Source: CAVQMB01 sp963713445 (lineage in GTDB: Bacteria; Pseudomonadota; Gammaproteobacteria; Competibacterales; Competibacteraceae). From it: a stretch of 64,000 bases of DNA. Each line of letters starts with the position of its first letter. Position 1 is the first letter of the stretch. Location: positions 29,350 through 93,349 of the forward strand of contig CAVQMB010000026.1 in NCBI GenBank assembly GCA_963713445.1, read 5' to 3'. Positions 16,696-26,030 of the stretch are shown here, in pieces. The notes beneath the pieces were generated by a model. It made no database searches. It was not told the origin of the DNA and was given only the letters and a program-made list of their open reading frames with translations. The position numbers and the translations under genes were made by a program.

Positions 16696-17541
16696 ATGGC
16701 ATCAGCGACTGTTGTGACCACCTCTGTTTCAGAACTGGCCGCTTTCATCCGGCGCCATCCGCGACTGCTGGTGATAACCGGTGCCGGCGTCAGCACCGCC
16801 TCCGGGATTCCCGATTACCGCGATCACGATGGCCAGTGGAAGCAAAGCCAACCGGTCACCTGGCAGGCTTTCGTAGGCAGTGAATACGCCCGTCAACGCT
16901 ACTGGGCGCGCAGTATGCTGGGCTGGCCTCGCTTCGGCCAGGCCCGGCCTAACGGGGCTCACGGCGCGCTGGTGCAACTTGAGGCCGCCGGCCATGTGAG
17001 CGCGCTGATAACCCAGAACGTCGACGGGCTGCACCAGCGCGCCGGCCACCACCACGTAATCGACCTGCACGGGCGTCTGGACCGGGTCGACTGCCTGGCC
17101 TGCGGGTGCAGGCTTACCCGCGCCGACGTGCAGCGGCAACTGCTGACGATCAATCCCGAATTCGCCGACCGTCCGGCAACCCTGTTAGCCGACGGTGATG
17201 TCGCTCTGGAAACGGCCGACTTCAGCCAGTTCCGGCTCCCGACGTGCCCCCGCTGCGGGGGACTGGTCAAACCGGCGGTGGTGTTCTTCGGCGAAACGGT
17301 CCCGCCGGCCCGGGTCGCCATGGCGTTGGCAGCACTGGAGCAAGCCGATGCGGTCCTGGTCGTGGGCTCGTCGCTGATGGTCTACTCGGGATTCCGATTC
17401 TGCCGTGCCGCCGCCGCCCAGGGCAAACCGATTGCAGCCCTTAACCTCGGCCGCACCCGGGCCGACGACCTGCTGGCACTGAAGGTCAGCCAGTCCTGCG
17501 CCGAAGCCCTGCCTGAACTGATCGGCCAACTGGCCATATGA
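16696..17541 (+). CDS. Sir2 family NAD-dependent protein deacylase (SIRT4-like)
   Basis: A 281-residue sirtuin that would remove acyl groups from lysines using NAD. The NAD-binding GAGVSTASGIPDYRDHDG, the catalytic-site TQNVDGLHQRAG and the catalytic His in DLHGRL are intact. Two zinc cysteine pairs are visible (CLAC and CPRC), separated by a longer-than-usual insert. GIPDYR rather than GIPDFR, and the absence of the AXXYR desuccinylase pair typical of CobB, place it near the SIRT4/class II branch. It is convergent with the MBL-fold gene, three bases away. Confidence 0.92.
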   Translation: MASATVVTTSVSELAAFIRRHPRLLVITGAGVSTASGIPDYRDHDGQWKQSQPVTWQAFVGSEYARQRYWARSMLGWPRFGQARPNGAHGALVQLEAAGHVSALITQNVDGLHQRAGHHHVIDLHGRLDRVDCLACGCRLTRADVQRQLLTINPEFADRPATLLADGDVALETADFSQFRLPTCPRCGGLVKPAVVFFGETVPPARVAMALAALEQADAVLVVGSSLMVYSGFRFCRAAAAQGKPIAALNLGRTRADDLLALKVSQSCAEALPELIGQLAI

Positions 17542-17544
17542 GCG

Positions 17545-18189
17545 TCAGACCACCGGGCGCCCGCCGATGAACGGATTGTTGCGACGTTCCGCGCCAATGG
17601 TGGAGGTCGGGCCATGGCCGGGGATGAACTGGACCTCGTCGGGCAGGGTCAGCAACTGCTCGCGGATCGAGTGAATCAGGGTGTCGAAATCACCGCGCGG
17701 GAAATCGGTGCGACCGATCGAGCCCTGAAACAGCACATCGCCAACGATCGCCAGCTTGGCGTCGGGCTGGTAGAACACCACGTGGCCCGGGGTATGCCCC
17801 GGACAGTGCCGGACCGCCAGTTCGATGGTGCCGAACCGGACCGTGTCGCCCTGCTCCAGCCAGCGGTCGGGGGTGAATGGCTGCACTGGCGGAAATCCGA
17901 ACATCTGACTCTGTTCGGCCAGTCGATCAAGCCAGAACCGGTCCTCCTGCTGCGGCCCCTCGATCGGCACGCCAAGCCGGTGCGCCAGCTCTCCGGCGCC
18001 GCCGACATGGTCGAGATGACCGTGGGTCAACAGGATCTTCTCGATCCCGCAGCCCGCTTCTTCTGCCGCCGCCACCAGCCGGTCGATCTCACCACCGGGA
18101 TCGACCAGCGCCGCCTTGCCACTGGCCTCACAACACAACAGTGAACAATTCTGGGCGAACGGGGTGACAGGAATGATGTAGGCTTTCAT
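17545..18189 (-). CDS. MBL-fold metallo-hydrolase, YcbL/glyoxalase II-like
   Basis: A 214-residue metallo-beta-lactamase-fold hydrolase. Metal ligands are visible in THGHLDHVGG (HxHxDH), CPGHTPGHVVFY, the bridging Asp in IVGDVLF and the last His in IPGHGP. The compact size matches type II YcbL-like glyoxalase homologues, which lack the C-terminal glutathione-binding domain of GloB. The start MKAYIIPVTPFAQNCS is the family N-terminus and lies 39 bases inside the longest frame. Confidence 0.88.
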   Translation of the reverse strand: MKAYIIPVTPFAQNCSLLCCEASGKAALVDPGGEIDRLVAAAEEAGCGIEKILLTHGHLDHVGGAGELAHRLGVPIEGPQQEDRFWLDRLAEQSQMFGFPPVQPFTPDRWLEQGDTVRFGTIELAVRHCPGHTPGHVVFYQPDAKLAIVGDVLFQGSIGRTDFPRGDFDTLIHSIREQLLTLPDEVQFIPGHGPTSTIGAERRNNPFIGGRPVV

Positions 18190-18273
18190 ACGCCCCAGTT
18201 CAAGATATTGAAGATGTGATTGTAGCAACGCCTGCTAGTGCAGGGGATCCAGCCACGTCGTCATCGAACGATA

Positions 18274-19461
18274 TCAGGCCGTCTGATAGAGATAATCCCG
18301 GGTCAGCGGCACCGTGTCATTAGCCCGTGCCAGCTGGAACTGGAAAACCACCAGTTCGCCCCAGCGGAAAGCCGCCTCGGAGAGTTGCAGATAGTACTCC
18401 CACATGCGACAGAAGCGTTCGTCGAAACGCTCGGCGGTCACGTCGCGGATTCGCTGAAAGCGCTGATGCCAGTGCTGCAGCGTTTTCGCATAGTGTAGCC
18501 GCAGCACCTCCAGATCGCTGAGAATCAACCCCGAGCGCTCAATCCGGCGGGACACCTCGGACAGCGCCGGGATGTAACCGCCGGGAAAAATGTGCTTGCG
18601 AATCCAGGCATCGGTCACCGTCGGCGGCCGGGTGCGGCCAATGGTGTGAATGAGCGCACGCCCATCGGGCTTGAGCATCCGTTCGATGGCGTCGAAATAG
18701 ACCTGATACTGGGGCCGGCCCACATGCTCGAACATGCCGACACTTACGATGGCATCGTATTGGTCCTGATGCAACCGGTAATCCTGGAGCCGGAACTGCA
18801 CCCGATCCTCCAGACGCGCCGCCCGCGCCCGTGCCTGCGCCACCCGCAGCTGATCGTCGGCGAGGGTTAACCCGACCACCTCAACACCGTAGTGCTCGGC
18901 CAGATGCAGCGCCATACCCCCCCAACCACAACCGATGTCGAGCACCCGCTGCCCCGCCCGCAGCAGCAGCTTGCGGGCGATATGCTCGCGTTTGGCAGTC
19001 TGCGCCTCATCGAGGGTCATACCAGGCCGGCTGAAGTAAGCACAGGAATACTGCATGTCCTGGTCCAGGAAACCACGGAACAACTGCTCGTCGATATCGT
19101 AATGATGGTGCACATTGGCGCGGCTGCGCCTGGCGTTGTTCAGCTCCACCGCATGGTGTCGTAGTCGGCTGACGACACCCCGCAGCCCCACGCGGTCGGC
19201 GAGAACCTGCTGCTGGTTGACGGCGGCCAGTGCGAAGACTGCCAGCAGACCGCCTTCGCCCGGTTCCCAGCCGCCATCCATGTAGGTCTCGCCCAGTTCC
19301 AGTTCAGGATCGCGCGCGATACGTCTGAGCACATCGCGGCGATGTACGACTATGTGTGCTTGCGGCATCCCCTCGCCCAGCGTGTGAGTGATTCCGTCCG
19401 GCATCTGCACACTCAATGTGCCGGTGTGCAAGCGACGTTCAAGCAACGATAAAATCATCAT
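18274..19461 (-). CDS. Cyclopropane-fatty-acyl-phospholipid synthase family protein
   Basis: A 395-residue SAM-dependent enzyme that would methylenate unsaturated acyl chains of membrane phospholipids. The YSCAYF motif, the SAM-binding LDIGCGWGGMALHLAEHYG, and VSVGMFEHVGRPQY are typical, as is the C-terminal MWEYYLQLSEAAFRWGE. The N-terminal 110 residues form the SCP2-like domain found in this family. It is transcribed alone, with a 330-base upstream non-coding stretch. Confidence 0.92.
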   Translation of the reverse strand: MMILSLLERRLHTGTLSVQMPDGITHTLGEGMPQAHIVVHRRDVLRRIARDPELELGETYMDGGWEPGEGGLLAVFALAAVNQQQVLADRVGLRGVVSRLRHHAVELNNARRSRANVHHHYDIDEQLFRGFLDQDMQYSCAYFSRPGMTLDEAQTAKREHIARKLLLRAGQRVLDIGCGWGGMALHLAEHYGVEVVGLTLADDQLRVAQARARAARLEDRVQFRLQDYRLHQDQYDAIVSVGMFEHVGRPQYQVYFDAIERMLKPDGRALIHTIGRTRPPTVTDAWIRKHIFPGGYIPALSEVSRRIERSGLILSDLEVLRLHYAKTLQHWHQRFQRIRDVTAERFDERFCRMWEYYLQLSEAAFRWGELVVFQFQLARANDTVPLTRDYLYQTA

Positions 19462-19796
19462 CCACTACGCCTTATACAATAACCGGCGAAGATACCCTCA
19501 TCACGATGCTGGCAATCCGCCCCCAGGTCACAACGGCTCGACCGTGACAGCCACAGCATGGCCGATAGATTGCCGGTACGACCTCTCTGGATGCAGATCA
19601 AGCAGCAATGGGTTAGCGGCCTCGCGGGTTCTTTATTGAATAACCGAGACAGTAGTAAATGCCCGGATCAGGTATCACAGGTCAGATATTGCATCGCCAG
19701 CCTATGGATGGCAAACGGCCAGTAACACCCACAGATACTCCGCGCGAGCGTTGCGATGGTAAAGTGCCCGACTTTGATCAATAGAAGTACGCTTTG
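19462..19796. other. Non-coding stretch between divergent CFA synthase and AEC transporter genes
   Basis: About 335 bases with no supported ORF. It must contain the promoters for the divergent flanking genes. Possible AT-rich promoter elements occur near 19475-19490 (TTATACAATAA) and 19760-19790, but no pair is strong enough to call. Confidence 0.5.
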
Positions 19797-20816
19797 ATGC
19801 TGCGACTGCCCGCTCGGATCCTGCCATCACGAGCGGCCGCTATGGCCGTATTGCTGCTGGCTGCACCCACCGCCTTTGCCGGGGGCGACCCGGCTGCCGG
19901 TGCCGGGATGCTGGTCCAACTGGGCCAGATATTTATTGACGTCATCCTGCCAGTCTACCTGCTGGTGGCCGTCGGCTGGGTGCTGGGCAAACGCCTTGGG
20001 CTGGAAGCCCGCACGCTATCACGCTATGCCTATTACATTCTGGTGCCGGCGTTCGTGTTCAAAGTCATGTCGACTGCCAGCCTGCCGGCGGCGCTGGCAC
20101 TGCGGATGGTCGGTTACATTCTGCTGGTGCATCTGGCCGTCGCCGGCGCCGCGCTGGCGCTCGCCCTGATGCTGCGGCGGCCGGCGCAGGTGGTAGGCGC
20201 CTATGTGGTAATCGCGGTGTTTGGTAACGTTGGCAACTTTGGGTTACCGCTGATCAGTTTCCGGCTCGGACCACAGGCGCTGGCGCCAGCGACGGTGTAT
20301 TTCCTGGCAGTGGTGGTTATCGCCTTCGTGATCGCCGTCGCGGCTGCCAGCTGGCACCACGGCGGCGTATGGCACGCGTTGCTGTCGGTGCTGCGCACGC
20401 CCGCGCTGATGGCATTAGTGCCGGCACTGGCTTTCAATGTGGGCCATGTGGTGCCACCGCTATGGCTGAGTCGGAGTGTTGATCTGCTGGGCAATGCGAT
20501 GGTGCCCACCATGCTGGTCACCCTTGGGGTCCAACTGGCTGCAAGCGGCCGCCCGGTGCTGGAGTGGGACGTATTCCTGGCAGCCGGCGTACGCCTGATC
20601 GGAGCACCATTGATCGCGCTGGCGCTGGCGATCCCATTCGCTCTGCCGGAGCCGGCTCGTACCACGGGCATTCTGCAGGCCAGCATGCCCACCGCCGTGC
20701 TGGCAGTCTTGATCGCACTGGAACATAACCTGCTGCCGAACTTCGTAACCACCGCCGTACTGATATCCACGCTGGCCAGCGTGGTCACGCTGACCCTGGT
20801 GATGGCGCTGGTGTGA
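19797..20816 (+). CDS. AEC family transporter (auxin efflux carrier-like permease)
   Basis: A 339-residue inner-membrane permease with about ten hydrophobic segments in two halves. FGNVGNFGLPL, with the conserved Asn-Gly-type break in the helix, and GVQLAASGRP in the second half match AEC carriers, which export or import small organic acids. The first 30 residues look like a signal sequence (AVLLLAAPTAFAGGDP), unusual for the family; an internal start near MLVQLGQIF would give a more typical N-terminus. It ends nine bases from the convergent hemerythrin gene. Confidence 0.85.
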   Translation: MLRLPARILPSRAAAMAVLLLAAPTAFAGGDPAAGAGMLVQLGQIFIDVILPVYLLVAVGWVLGKRLGLEARTLSRYAYYILVPAFVFKVMSTASLPAALALRMVGYILLVHLAVAGAALALALMLRRPAQVVGAYVVIAVFGNVGNFGLPLISFRLGPQALAPATVYFLAVVVIAFVIAVAAASWHHGGVWHALLSVLRTPALMALVPALAFNVGHVVPPLWLSRSVDLLGNAMVPTMLVTLGVQLAASGRPVLEWDVFLAAGVRLIGAPLIALALAIPFALPEPARTTGILQASMPTAVLAVLIALEHNLLPNFVTTAVLISTLASVVTLTLVMALV

Positions 20817-20824
20817 TGCCGGGT

Positions 20825-21316
20825 TCAGCTTTCGGCAATTCGCAGCGTCACTATCAGCGTCTCTAATTCGGCAACCGGCAACGCCTGTTCCAGTTGCGGA
20901 TAAAACTGCTGTTCGCGCAAATCGTGATGTTCCAGCACAGCCCCCAGCCGCAGCACGTCAGGCAGCACCTGTATCATGGTCCGGCGCGGCGGCTGATCAC
21001 TGGCAAAACGCGCCAGCAAATCGGTCAGGTGGGCCAGCCGGCGCTGCAGGATAAGATGATCGCCGGTCAACAGACGGGCTGTTTGCGCATCGAGATCAAC
21101 CGCCAACGGCACGACGTGGACCTCTTCCAGCTGCAGGTGTGCTTCCAACAAAGCGCCCAGCCCGGCGAAACAAGCCGCGGCATCCTGGTACCGGCAGGCG
21201 GTGAACGCCTCCAGGAGGTCCAGATAGCGTTCTGTCAAACGCTCATGGACGGCGCTGTTGACAGCACTCAACGTCACTGGGGCCGGGCGCGAACTTTGAT
21301 CGGGTGCGTTCATCAA
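20825..21316 (-). CDS. Hemerythrin domain-containing protein
   Basis: A 163-residue four-helix-bundle protein likely carrying a di-iron centre. Candidate ligands are the first helix His/Glu set (LEAHLQLEEVHVVP), the middle GDHLILQRRL and the last-helix LEHHDLREQQFYPQLE, in the H-HxxxE-H-HxxxxD style of hemerythrin HHE proteins. Such proteins sense or store oxygen, NO or iron; the role here is not defined. It may be regulated separately, since it is convergent with the AEC gene and overlaps the upstream region of the DUF1499 remnant. Confidence 0.75.
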   Translation of the reverse strand: MMNAPDQSSRPAPVTLSAVNSAVHERLTERYLDLLEAFTACRYQDAAACFAGLGALLEAHLQLEEVHVVPLAVDLDAQTARLLTGDHLILQRRLAHLTDLLARFASDQPPRRTMIQVLPDVLRLGAVLEHHDLREQQFYPQLEQALPVAELETLIVTLRIAES

Positions 21317-21351
21317 AGGTAAAACCCACCAACTGCAAACGGAAGAACCTC

Positions 21352-21837
21352 ATGGCGACGGTTCTCGGCATGAAGCCGGTCATGGTCTACCGGTTTCTGC
21401 CCTTTACTATAGCGCTATTGGCCACGTTGTCGCTCACCGTGTGCTCGGACGCCCAGCCAACCGCGGTGGGTCTACACCAAGGCACCCTGTCGCCCTGCCG
21501 CAGTTCGCCCAATTGTGTATCCAGCACGACCCGGGACGCCGCGCACCGGATTGCACCGATCGCCCTTTCAGGGGCGACCCGTGCAGGCCTGGAACAGATT
21601 GCGCGGGCTCGTCACGGCCCTGCCCCACACCACCATCGTTGCCGACCACAGCGACTATCTGCACGCTCTGTGCCGCAGCCACGTCTCAGCTTCGTCGCGG
21701 CTGTTCGCACCCCATATGACGCTACGCTACAGCCTGGCCGCGAGCCGGCTGCTGCGCCATCAGGGGGCCGTCCGATATCCGGGCCGCCAAGCGGTGCTAC
21801 CAGCAGGTCGTGGTTCAGTTACCGTTATCCCGACTGA
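21352..21837 (+). pseudogene. DUF1499 family lipoprotein, frameshifted remnant
   Basis: The frame starts with a lipoprotein-like signal (YRFLPFTIALLATLSLTVCS) and the DUF1499 signature GTLSPCRSSPNCVSST, then HRIAPIALSG. After about 21590 the family sequence continues in another frame (AWNRLRGLVTALPHTTIVAD followed by YLHALCRS), and the remainder of the domain is no longer readable in one frame. At least one, probably two, indels disrupt it. DUF1499 proteins are small envelope proteins of unknown function. Confidence 0.7.
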
Positions 21838-21868
21838 AGCGCCCGGCTTTTTCAGGCCCGGGCGCTTC
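21836..21868. terminator. Strong 11-bp hairpin between convergent genes
   Basis: GAAGCGCCCGG (21836-21846) and CCGGGCGCTTC (21858-21868) form a perfect 11-base-pair stem with an 11-base loop. It sits between the ends of the convergent DUF1499 remnant and SlyB-like gene, as expected for a bidirectional terminator. There is no T-tract on either side, so intrinsic termination is uncertain. Confidence 0.5.
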
Positions 21869-21876
21869 ACCCAGGG

Positions 21877-22344
21877 TCAGTAAGTCACCCGGGTGGTGCC
21901 GTCAGCAGCGGTGATGACACGAACCCGGTCACCGGGCGCGAAGGCAGTGTCAGCAGCCTGGGTGACGGCCATGGTATGCCCGCTATCCAGGCGTACGGTA
22001 ATTTCCAGACCCGGCTGCCGGGTGGCATTTTCCTCCGCTGCCGAACCGGCCAGGCCACCCAGTACGGCGCCGCCGACGGCGGCGGCGGCGGCGCCACGGC
22101 CACCGCCGATGGTGCTGCCGGCAATCCCGCCCAAGGCGGCCCCAGCGATGGTACCGACGCCGCTCTTGGTACCCTCGATCAATACATGGCGCACACTTTC
22201 GACGGTCCCGTACTGGACGTCCTGGGTCATGCGCGCTTGGTTACGGCTATAGACATTCCCCGACAAACTGGCCGGGCAGCCGGCCAGCACGAACACTGAC
22301 ATTGCCACGACCGCGACCAGCTGAATTCCCCGCATCAAACGCAT
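21877..22344 (-). CDS. SlyB/Pcp-like glycine-zipper outer-membrane lipoprotein
   Basis: A 155-residue lipoprotein. The signal peptide and lipobox (VAMSVFVLAGC) are followed by a spacer, a glycine-zipper 2TM segment (GTIAGAALGGIAGSTIGGG and GGAVLGGLAGSAAEE), and a C-terminal beta domain ending GDRVRVITAADGTTRVTY. This layout is typical of SlyB, which stabilises outer-membrane proteins under stress. The start at 22344 is chosen because GAGGAG lies just upstream and the signal peptide begins there; a longer frame adds 12 unlikely residues. Confidence 0.88.
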   Translation of the reverse strand: MRLMRGIQLVAVVAMSVFVLAGCPASLSGNVYSRNQARMTQDVQYGTVESVRHVLIEGTKSGVGTIAGAALGGIAGSTIGGGRGAAAAAVGGAVLGGLAGSAAEENATRQPGLEITVRLDSGHTMAVTQAADTAFAPGDRVRVITAADGTTRVTY

Positions 22345-22419
22345 CGCTTGCTCCTCGTTACCTGAGATGGACCATTGCACACGTACCGGCAGTCGGCAGA
22401 CTGCTGCTGACCACGACTT

Positions 22420-22734
22420 CTAAAGGATAAGCAAGTCACCACCGTCCAGGGCCAAAACCTTGACCCGCTGACCCAGCATGACGACCAGTCCGCCATTGCG
22501 GCAACGCCCATCCGTGGTGAACTCGAAGGTATACCGCCGCTCCAGCTGAACCCGGCCGGACCCAGCCCGCTGCAGCCACATGCGGTCCAGGGCCACCGTG
22601 TCGTCAAGCAGCTGCACACCCTGATCCTCGCAGAAACGCACGCAGACATGACGCGCCTGCTCCCGCACCCGCAGGCTATCCTGCCAGAACCACAAACCGG
22701 CGCCCAGCGCCAGCAACAACAGCAACGTCGTCAA
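22420..22734 (-). CDS. DUF3301 family protein
   Basis: A 104-residue protein with one N-terminal membrane segment (TTLLLLLALGAGLWFW) followed by SLRVREQARHVCVRFCEDQG and VQLLDDTVALDRMWLQR, which define DUF3301, a gammaproteobacterial family of unknown function. The start overlaps the stop of tsaB by four bases, so it is translationally coupled to the tsaB-yoaA operon and comes last in it. Confidence 0.88.
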   Translation of the reverse strand: MTTLLLLLALGAGLWFWQDSLRVREQARHVCVRFCEDQGVQLLDDTVALDRMWLQRAGSGRVQLERRYTFEFTTDGRCRNGGLVVMLGQRVKVLALDGGDLLIL

Positions 22735-23432
22735 AATGCATTCGGCTCCGCCAGCGACTGTACCGGCCGTGCTGCCACTCGATTGCGCAGATAGACCGGC
22801 TCCAGGCGATCCGGCGCCTGGGCGATACCGGCATGGGCCGCGAGCACGGCGACGTCCCTAGCATCAGGATAACATTGCGGCCATTGACTGACGACGGCCA
22901 GACGCGCAGTCAGCCTGTCCTGATAACGGCCCCAGCCGGTACCGATGCCGATCCACCCGGCGCCGCCGGCCGACGGCACGGCCACCTCCGCGGGCGGAGC
23001 CACTTCATCAGCGACCAGCTGCTGCACCACCCCTTGAGCATCGACCTGGTAACAGCCCCAGTAGACTTCGCCCATCCTGGCATCGATCGCCACCGCCAGC
23101 CGGCGGCCCCCGTGACGACGCCAACCGCCATGGGCCAGCGTCGCCAGCGTCGACACCGGCAACACCGGCAGGCCGGCCGCGAAGGCGATACCCTGGGCCA
23201 CGCTGACACCGATCCGCACGCCGGTGAAAGCACCCGGGCCGCGGGTACAGGCGATCGCGTCGAGTGCCCGGACACTCAGCCCGGCATCCGCCAACGCCGC
23301 TTCACAATACGGCAGGATCAGCTCAGCGTGCTGACGCGGTGCGACCCGAAAACGGCTGGCACGCACCTCGGTCCCGCACAGCACCGCAACGGAGCAAGCT
23401 TCGGTGGTGGTATCAAGCGCCAGCAGCTTCAT
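22731..23432 (-). CDS. tsaB: tRNA threonylcarbamoyladenosine biosynthesis protein TsaB
   Basis: TsaB partners TsaD and TsaE to make t6A37 in ANN-decoding tRNAs. The ASKHA-fold N-terminus LALDTTTEACSVAVL and the conserved ACTRGPGAFTGVRIGVS are intact, and the 233-residue length is normal. Its start overlaps the yoaA stop by four bases, and DUF3301 follows with another ATGA overlap. The pairing with yoaA is widespread in gammaproteobacteria. Confidence 0.95.
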   Translation of the reverse strand: MKLLALDTTTEACSVAVLCGTEVRASRFRVAPRQHAELILPYCEAALADAGLSVRALDAIACTRGPGAFTGVRIGVSVAQGIAFAAGLPVLPVSTLATLAHGGWRRHGGRRLAVAIDARMGEVYWGCYQVDAQGVVQQLVADEVAPPAEVAVPSAGGAGWIGIGTGWGRYQDRLTARLAVVSQWPQCYPDARDVAVLAAHAGIAQAPDRLEPVYLRNRVAARPVQSLAEPNAF

Positions 23433-25345
23433 AGCGAGACCTCGGCCGGTGTCGCGAAGAAGTCTGTCACCTGCGTCAGACTGCGGGTACGCGCCATGGG
23501 CGGAAGGCTGGCCAGGAAAATGCGTCCATAGGCCCGGGTGAGCAGCCGGGGGTCGGCCAGCATGAGCACGCCACGGTCATGGACGTCGCGGATCAGCCTG
23601 CCGACACCCTGCTTCAGCGTAATCACCGCCTGAGGCAGCTGGAAATCCATGAACGGATTGCCGCCACGGCGCCGCAGGGCCTCGCTGCGGGCCTGAGTGA
23701 CGGGATCACCGGGCGCAGCGAACGGCAGCTTGGCGATAATCACACACGACAACGCCTCGCCGCGCACATCGACCCCCTCCCAGAAACTGGCCGTGCCCAG
23801 CAACACGGCATTGCCCAAGGCGCGGAACCGTTCCAGCAAGGTGTTCTTGGGCAGACTGCCCTGAACCAGCAACGGGTACTGGATGCGCTGCTCCAGATAG
23901 CGCGCTGCCTCCCGCAGTGCCTGATGGCTGGTGAAAAGGATGAATGCCCGGCCCCGGCTGGCCGTCAGCACCGGTAGCGCGGCCTCCAGCAGCGCCTCGT
24001 TATAACCCGCTGCGGTAGGCTCGGGCAGACCCTTGGGATGATACAGCAACGCATTGCGCGCATAGTCAAACGGGCTCTCCAGTCGTAACGTGGTTGCTTC
24101 CGCAAGCCCGAGGCGGCGGCTGAAATGGCCAAAGTCATCACCCACGGCCAGGGTTGCCGAGGTGAAGATCCAGGCACTGCGGTACTGGCTCATACGCTGG
24201 CGAAACACGCTGCTCACATCCAACGGTGTCAGATACAAGGTGAAGCCGCGGGACCGTGTCTCCAGCCAGTAGACACAATCCTCGTCAGGCACATCGAGGA
24301 ACCGCTGCAGGCGCGCCTGCAGCGTCTGGCAGCGGCTCAGGCAGTTTGCCAGACCGGATCCCCGCTGGGCGCCCTCTTCGAGCGCCTGTGTCAGGGCCTT
24401 GAGACCTTCTGCCAGCCGACTGCAGGCACTAGCGACCAGCGGCGCCTCGGCCAGTTCCGGCCAGCTGGCACGCCCCGGCTGCTGGCCCAGGGTTCGACCC
24501 AGGGCATCAGCCATCGTGAGTAGTGCTTCGGCGCGTTCTGCAAGCTCGGTGAAATCGGCCGCCTCGCGCTCCTGCTCCTCAAGACAATCCCGGACCAGCT
24601 CATGCAACTGATTACTGCTCAAGGCCAGGCCGAAGAACTGGCCGGCTATATCGGGCAACTGATGCGCTTCATCAATGATCAAGGCATCCGCTCCCGGCAG
24701 CACCTCGCCAAAGCCTTCCTCCTTGAGCGCCAGATCGGCACACAACAGGTGGTGGTTGACCACCACCACGTCGGCCTCAACCGCCTCACGGCGCGCCTTG
24801 AACACCAGACAATCCTGAAACCTGGGGCAATTCTGGCCCAGACAGTTATCGCCGGTCGACGTCACCCGCGGCCACAGCGGTGAATCTTCGGGCACCTCGG
24901 TGACCTCGGCGATATCGCCGCTGCGGGTGCGGCGCGCCCAATCGCTGATCAGGCTGAGCTGTCCGGCTTGAGCGCGGTTAAGACGGCCGAACTCGGCCTG
25001 CTCCAGCCGGTAGCGGCACAAATAGTTGGCGCGCCCCTTGAGTAGTGCGCTACGCAGTGGTAAGGCCAGCGCCGCCTGAACCAGCGGCAAATCCTTGTGG
25101 AACAGTTGCTCCTGCAGATTACGGGTACCGGTGGAGACAATGACTTTTTGCCCTGACAGCAGCGCCGGCACCAGGTAGGCAAAGGTCTTGCCCGTGCCGG
25201 TGCCGGCCTCGGCAATCAATACACCAGCGCTAGCCAGACTGGTACTGACCGCCTGCGCCAGCTGCTGCTGCTGGGGTCGCGGTGCGAAGCCCTCGATGTG
25301 CTGCGCCAGCGGCCCTTGCGGCCCCAGCAGAGCGGCGGCATCCAT
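23429..25345 (-). CDS. yoaA: DinG-family ATP-dependent DNA helicase YoaA
   Basis: A 638-residue XPD/DinG-type superfamily 2 helicase that acts with polymerase accessory subunits in tolerance of replication damage. Walker A is EAGTGTGKTFAYLVP and the DEAH box is ALIIDEAHQLPD. Four cysteines for the Fe-S cluster are visible (NYLCRYRL, NCLGQNC and FQDCL). Motif VI is near KQGVGRLIRDVHDRG. It starts 18 bases after the TPR lipoprotein gene and heads the coupled yoaA-tsaB-DUF3301 unit. Confidence 0.94.
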   Translation of the reverse strand: MDAAALLGPQGPLAQHIEGFAPRPQQQQLAQAVSTSLASAGVLIAEAGTGTGKTFAYLVPALLSGQKVIVSTGTRNLQEQLFHKDLPLVQAALALPLRSALLKGRANYLCRYRLEQAEFGRLNRAQAGQLSLISDWARRTRSGDIAEVTEVPEDSPLWPRVTSTGDNCLGQNCPRFQDCLVFKARREAVEADVVVVNHHLLCADLALKEEGFGEVLPGADALIIDEAHQLPDIAGQFFGLALSSNQLHELVRDCLEEQEREAADFTELAERAEALLTMADALGRTLGQQPGRASWPELAEAPLVASACSRLAEGLKALTQALEEGAQRGSGLANCLSRCQTLQARLQRFLDVPDEDCVYWLETRSRGFTLYLTPLDVSSVFRQRMSQYRSAWIFTSATLAVGDDFGHFSRRLGLAEATTLRLESPFDYARNALLYHPKGLPEPTAAGYNEALLEAALPVLTASRGRAFILFTSHQALREAARYLEQRIQYPLLVQGSLPKNTLLERFRALGNAVLLGTASFWEGVDVRGEALSCVIIAKLPFAAPGDPVTQARSEALRRRGGNPFMDFQLPQAVITLKQGVGRLIRDVHDRGVLMLADPRLLTRAYGRIFLASLPPMARTRSLTQVTDFFATPAEVSL

Positions 25346-25363
25346 GTCGACCAGGCCAGGGTA

Positions 25364-26030
25364 TTACTGTTGCTCGATCTGGGTGGCCTTGGCAGTGGCA
25401 GCGGCAGCACCAGCCTGGTCACCGGCGGCCTGGCGGGCTGCGGCGATCATGCGCCAGTTACGCGCCTTGAGCGAGGTATTGCCGCCAGCCAGGCTGTTGG
25501 ACTTGTCGAACATGGCCGCAGCCTGTGAGTACTTGCCCTGATGCAGCCTGATCTGGCCGAGGTCATGCCAGATCGTCGGATTACCGGGCTCAATCCGCAG
25601 CGCCCGCTCCAGCGACGCCGCAGCCTTGTCCAGATCACCGCTGCCCACCGAATTGGCAGCATTGTCCAGCAGTGCCACCACCGCCTTGTTCTCGCCGCTG
25701 GCCGGCGCGCTCTGCTGCGGCGCTCGCGAGCGGGCATTGGCCGAGTTCGACCCGGCACCTTTCGAGCCTACCGTTACCGGCACCCGCGGAACCCGGCTGC
25801 CCCGCACCATTGGGGGGCGTCTGCGGGCCTACGGGTTTAGCGTTGAACGAGCCGGATGGCTTGAGCGGCGTCACCTGGACCGGCGGATGGGCCGGCTTCG
25901 GCGGCGTCTGATTGCGATACACGCTGCGGTCGACCACGGGCGCCTGCACGTAAGGGTTGGGCGAGATACAACCGCCCAGCGCCGCAGCCCCCAGCGCTAC
26001 GAGTGTTACCCGGATACCGTTGTTTTTCAT
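25364..26030 (-). pseudogene. TPR lipoprotein next to PBP1B (LpoP-like), single frameshift
   Basis: The upstream frame begins with a lipoprotein signal and lipobox (VTLVALGAAALGGCISPNPY), followed by a Pro-rich linker (RNQTPPKPAHPPVQVTPLKP). Near 25775 the frame shifts, and the downstream frame encodes a tetratricopeptide domain (LDKAAASLERALRIEPGNPT, then GQIRLHQGKYSQAAAMFDKS). With the indel repaired, a single protein of about 220 residues results. Its start overlaps the mrcB stop (ATGA). In Pseudomonas aeruginosa the PBP1b activator LpoP is a TPR lipoprotein encoded beside its synthase, so the same role is inferred here. Confidence 0.72.
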
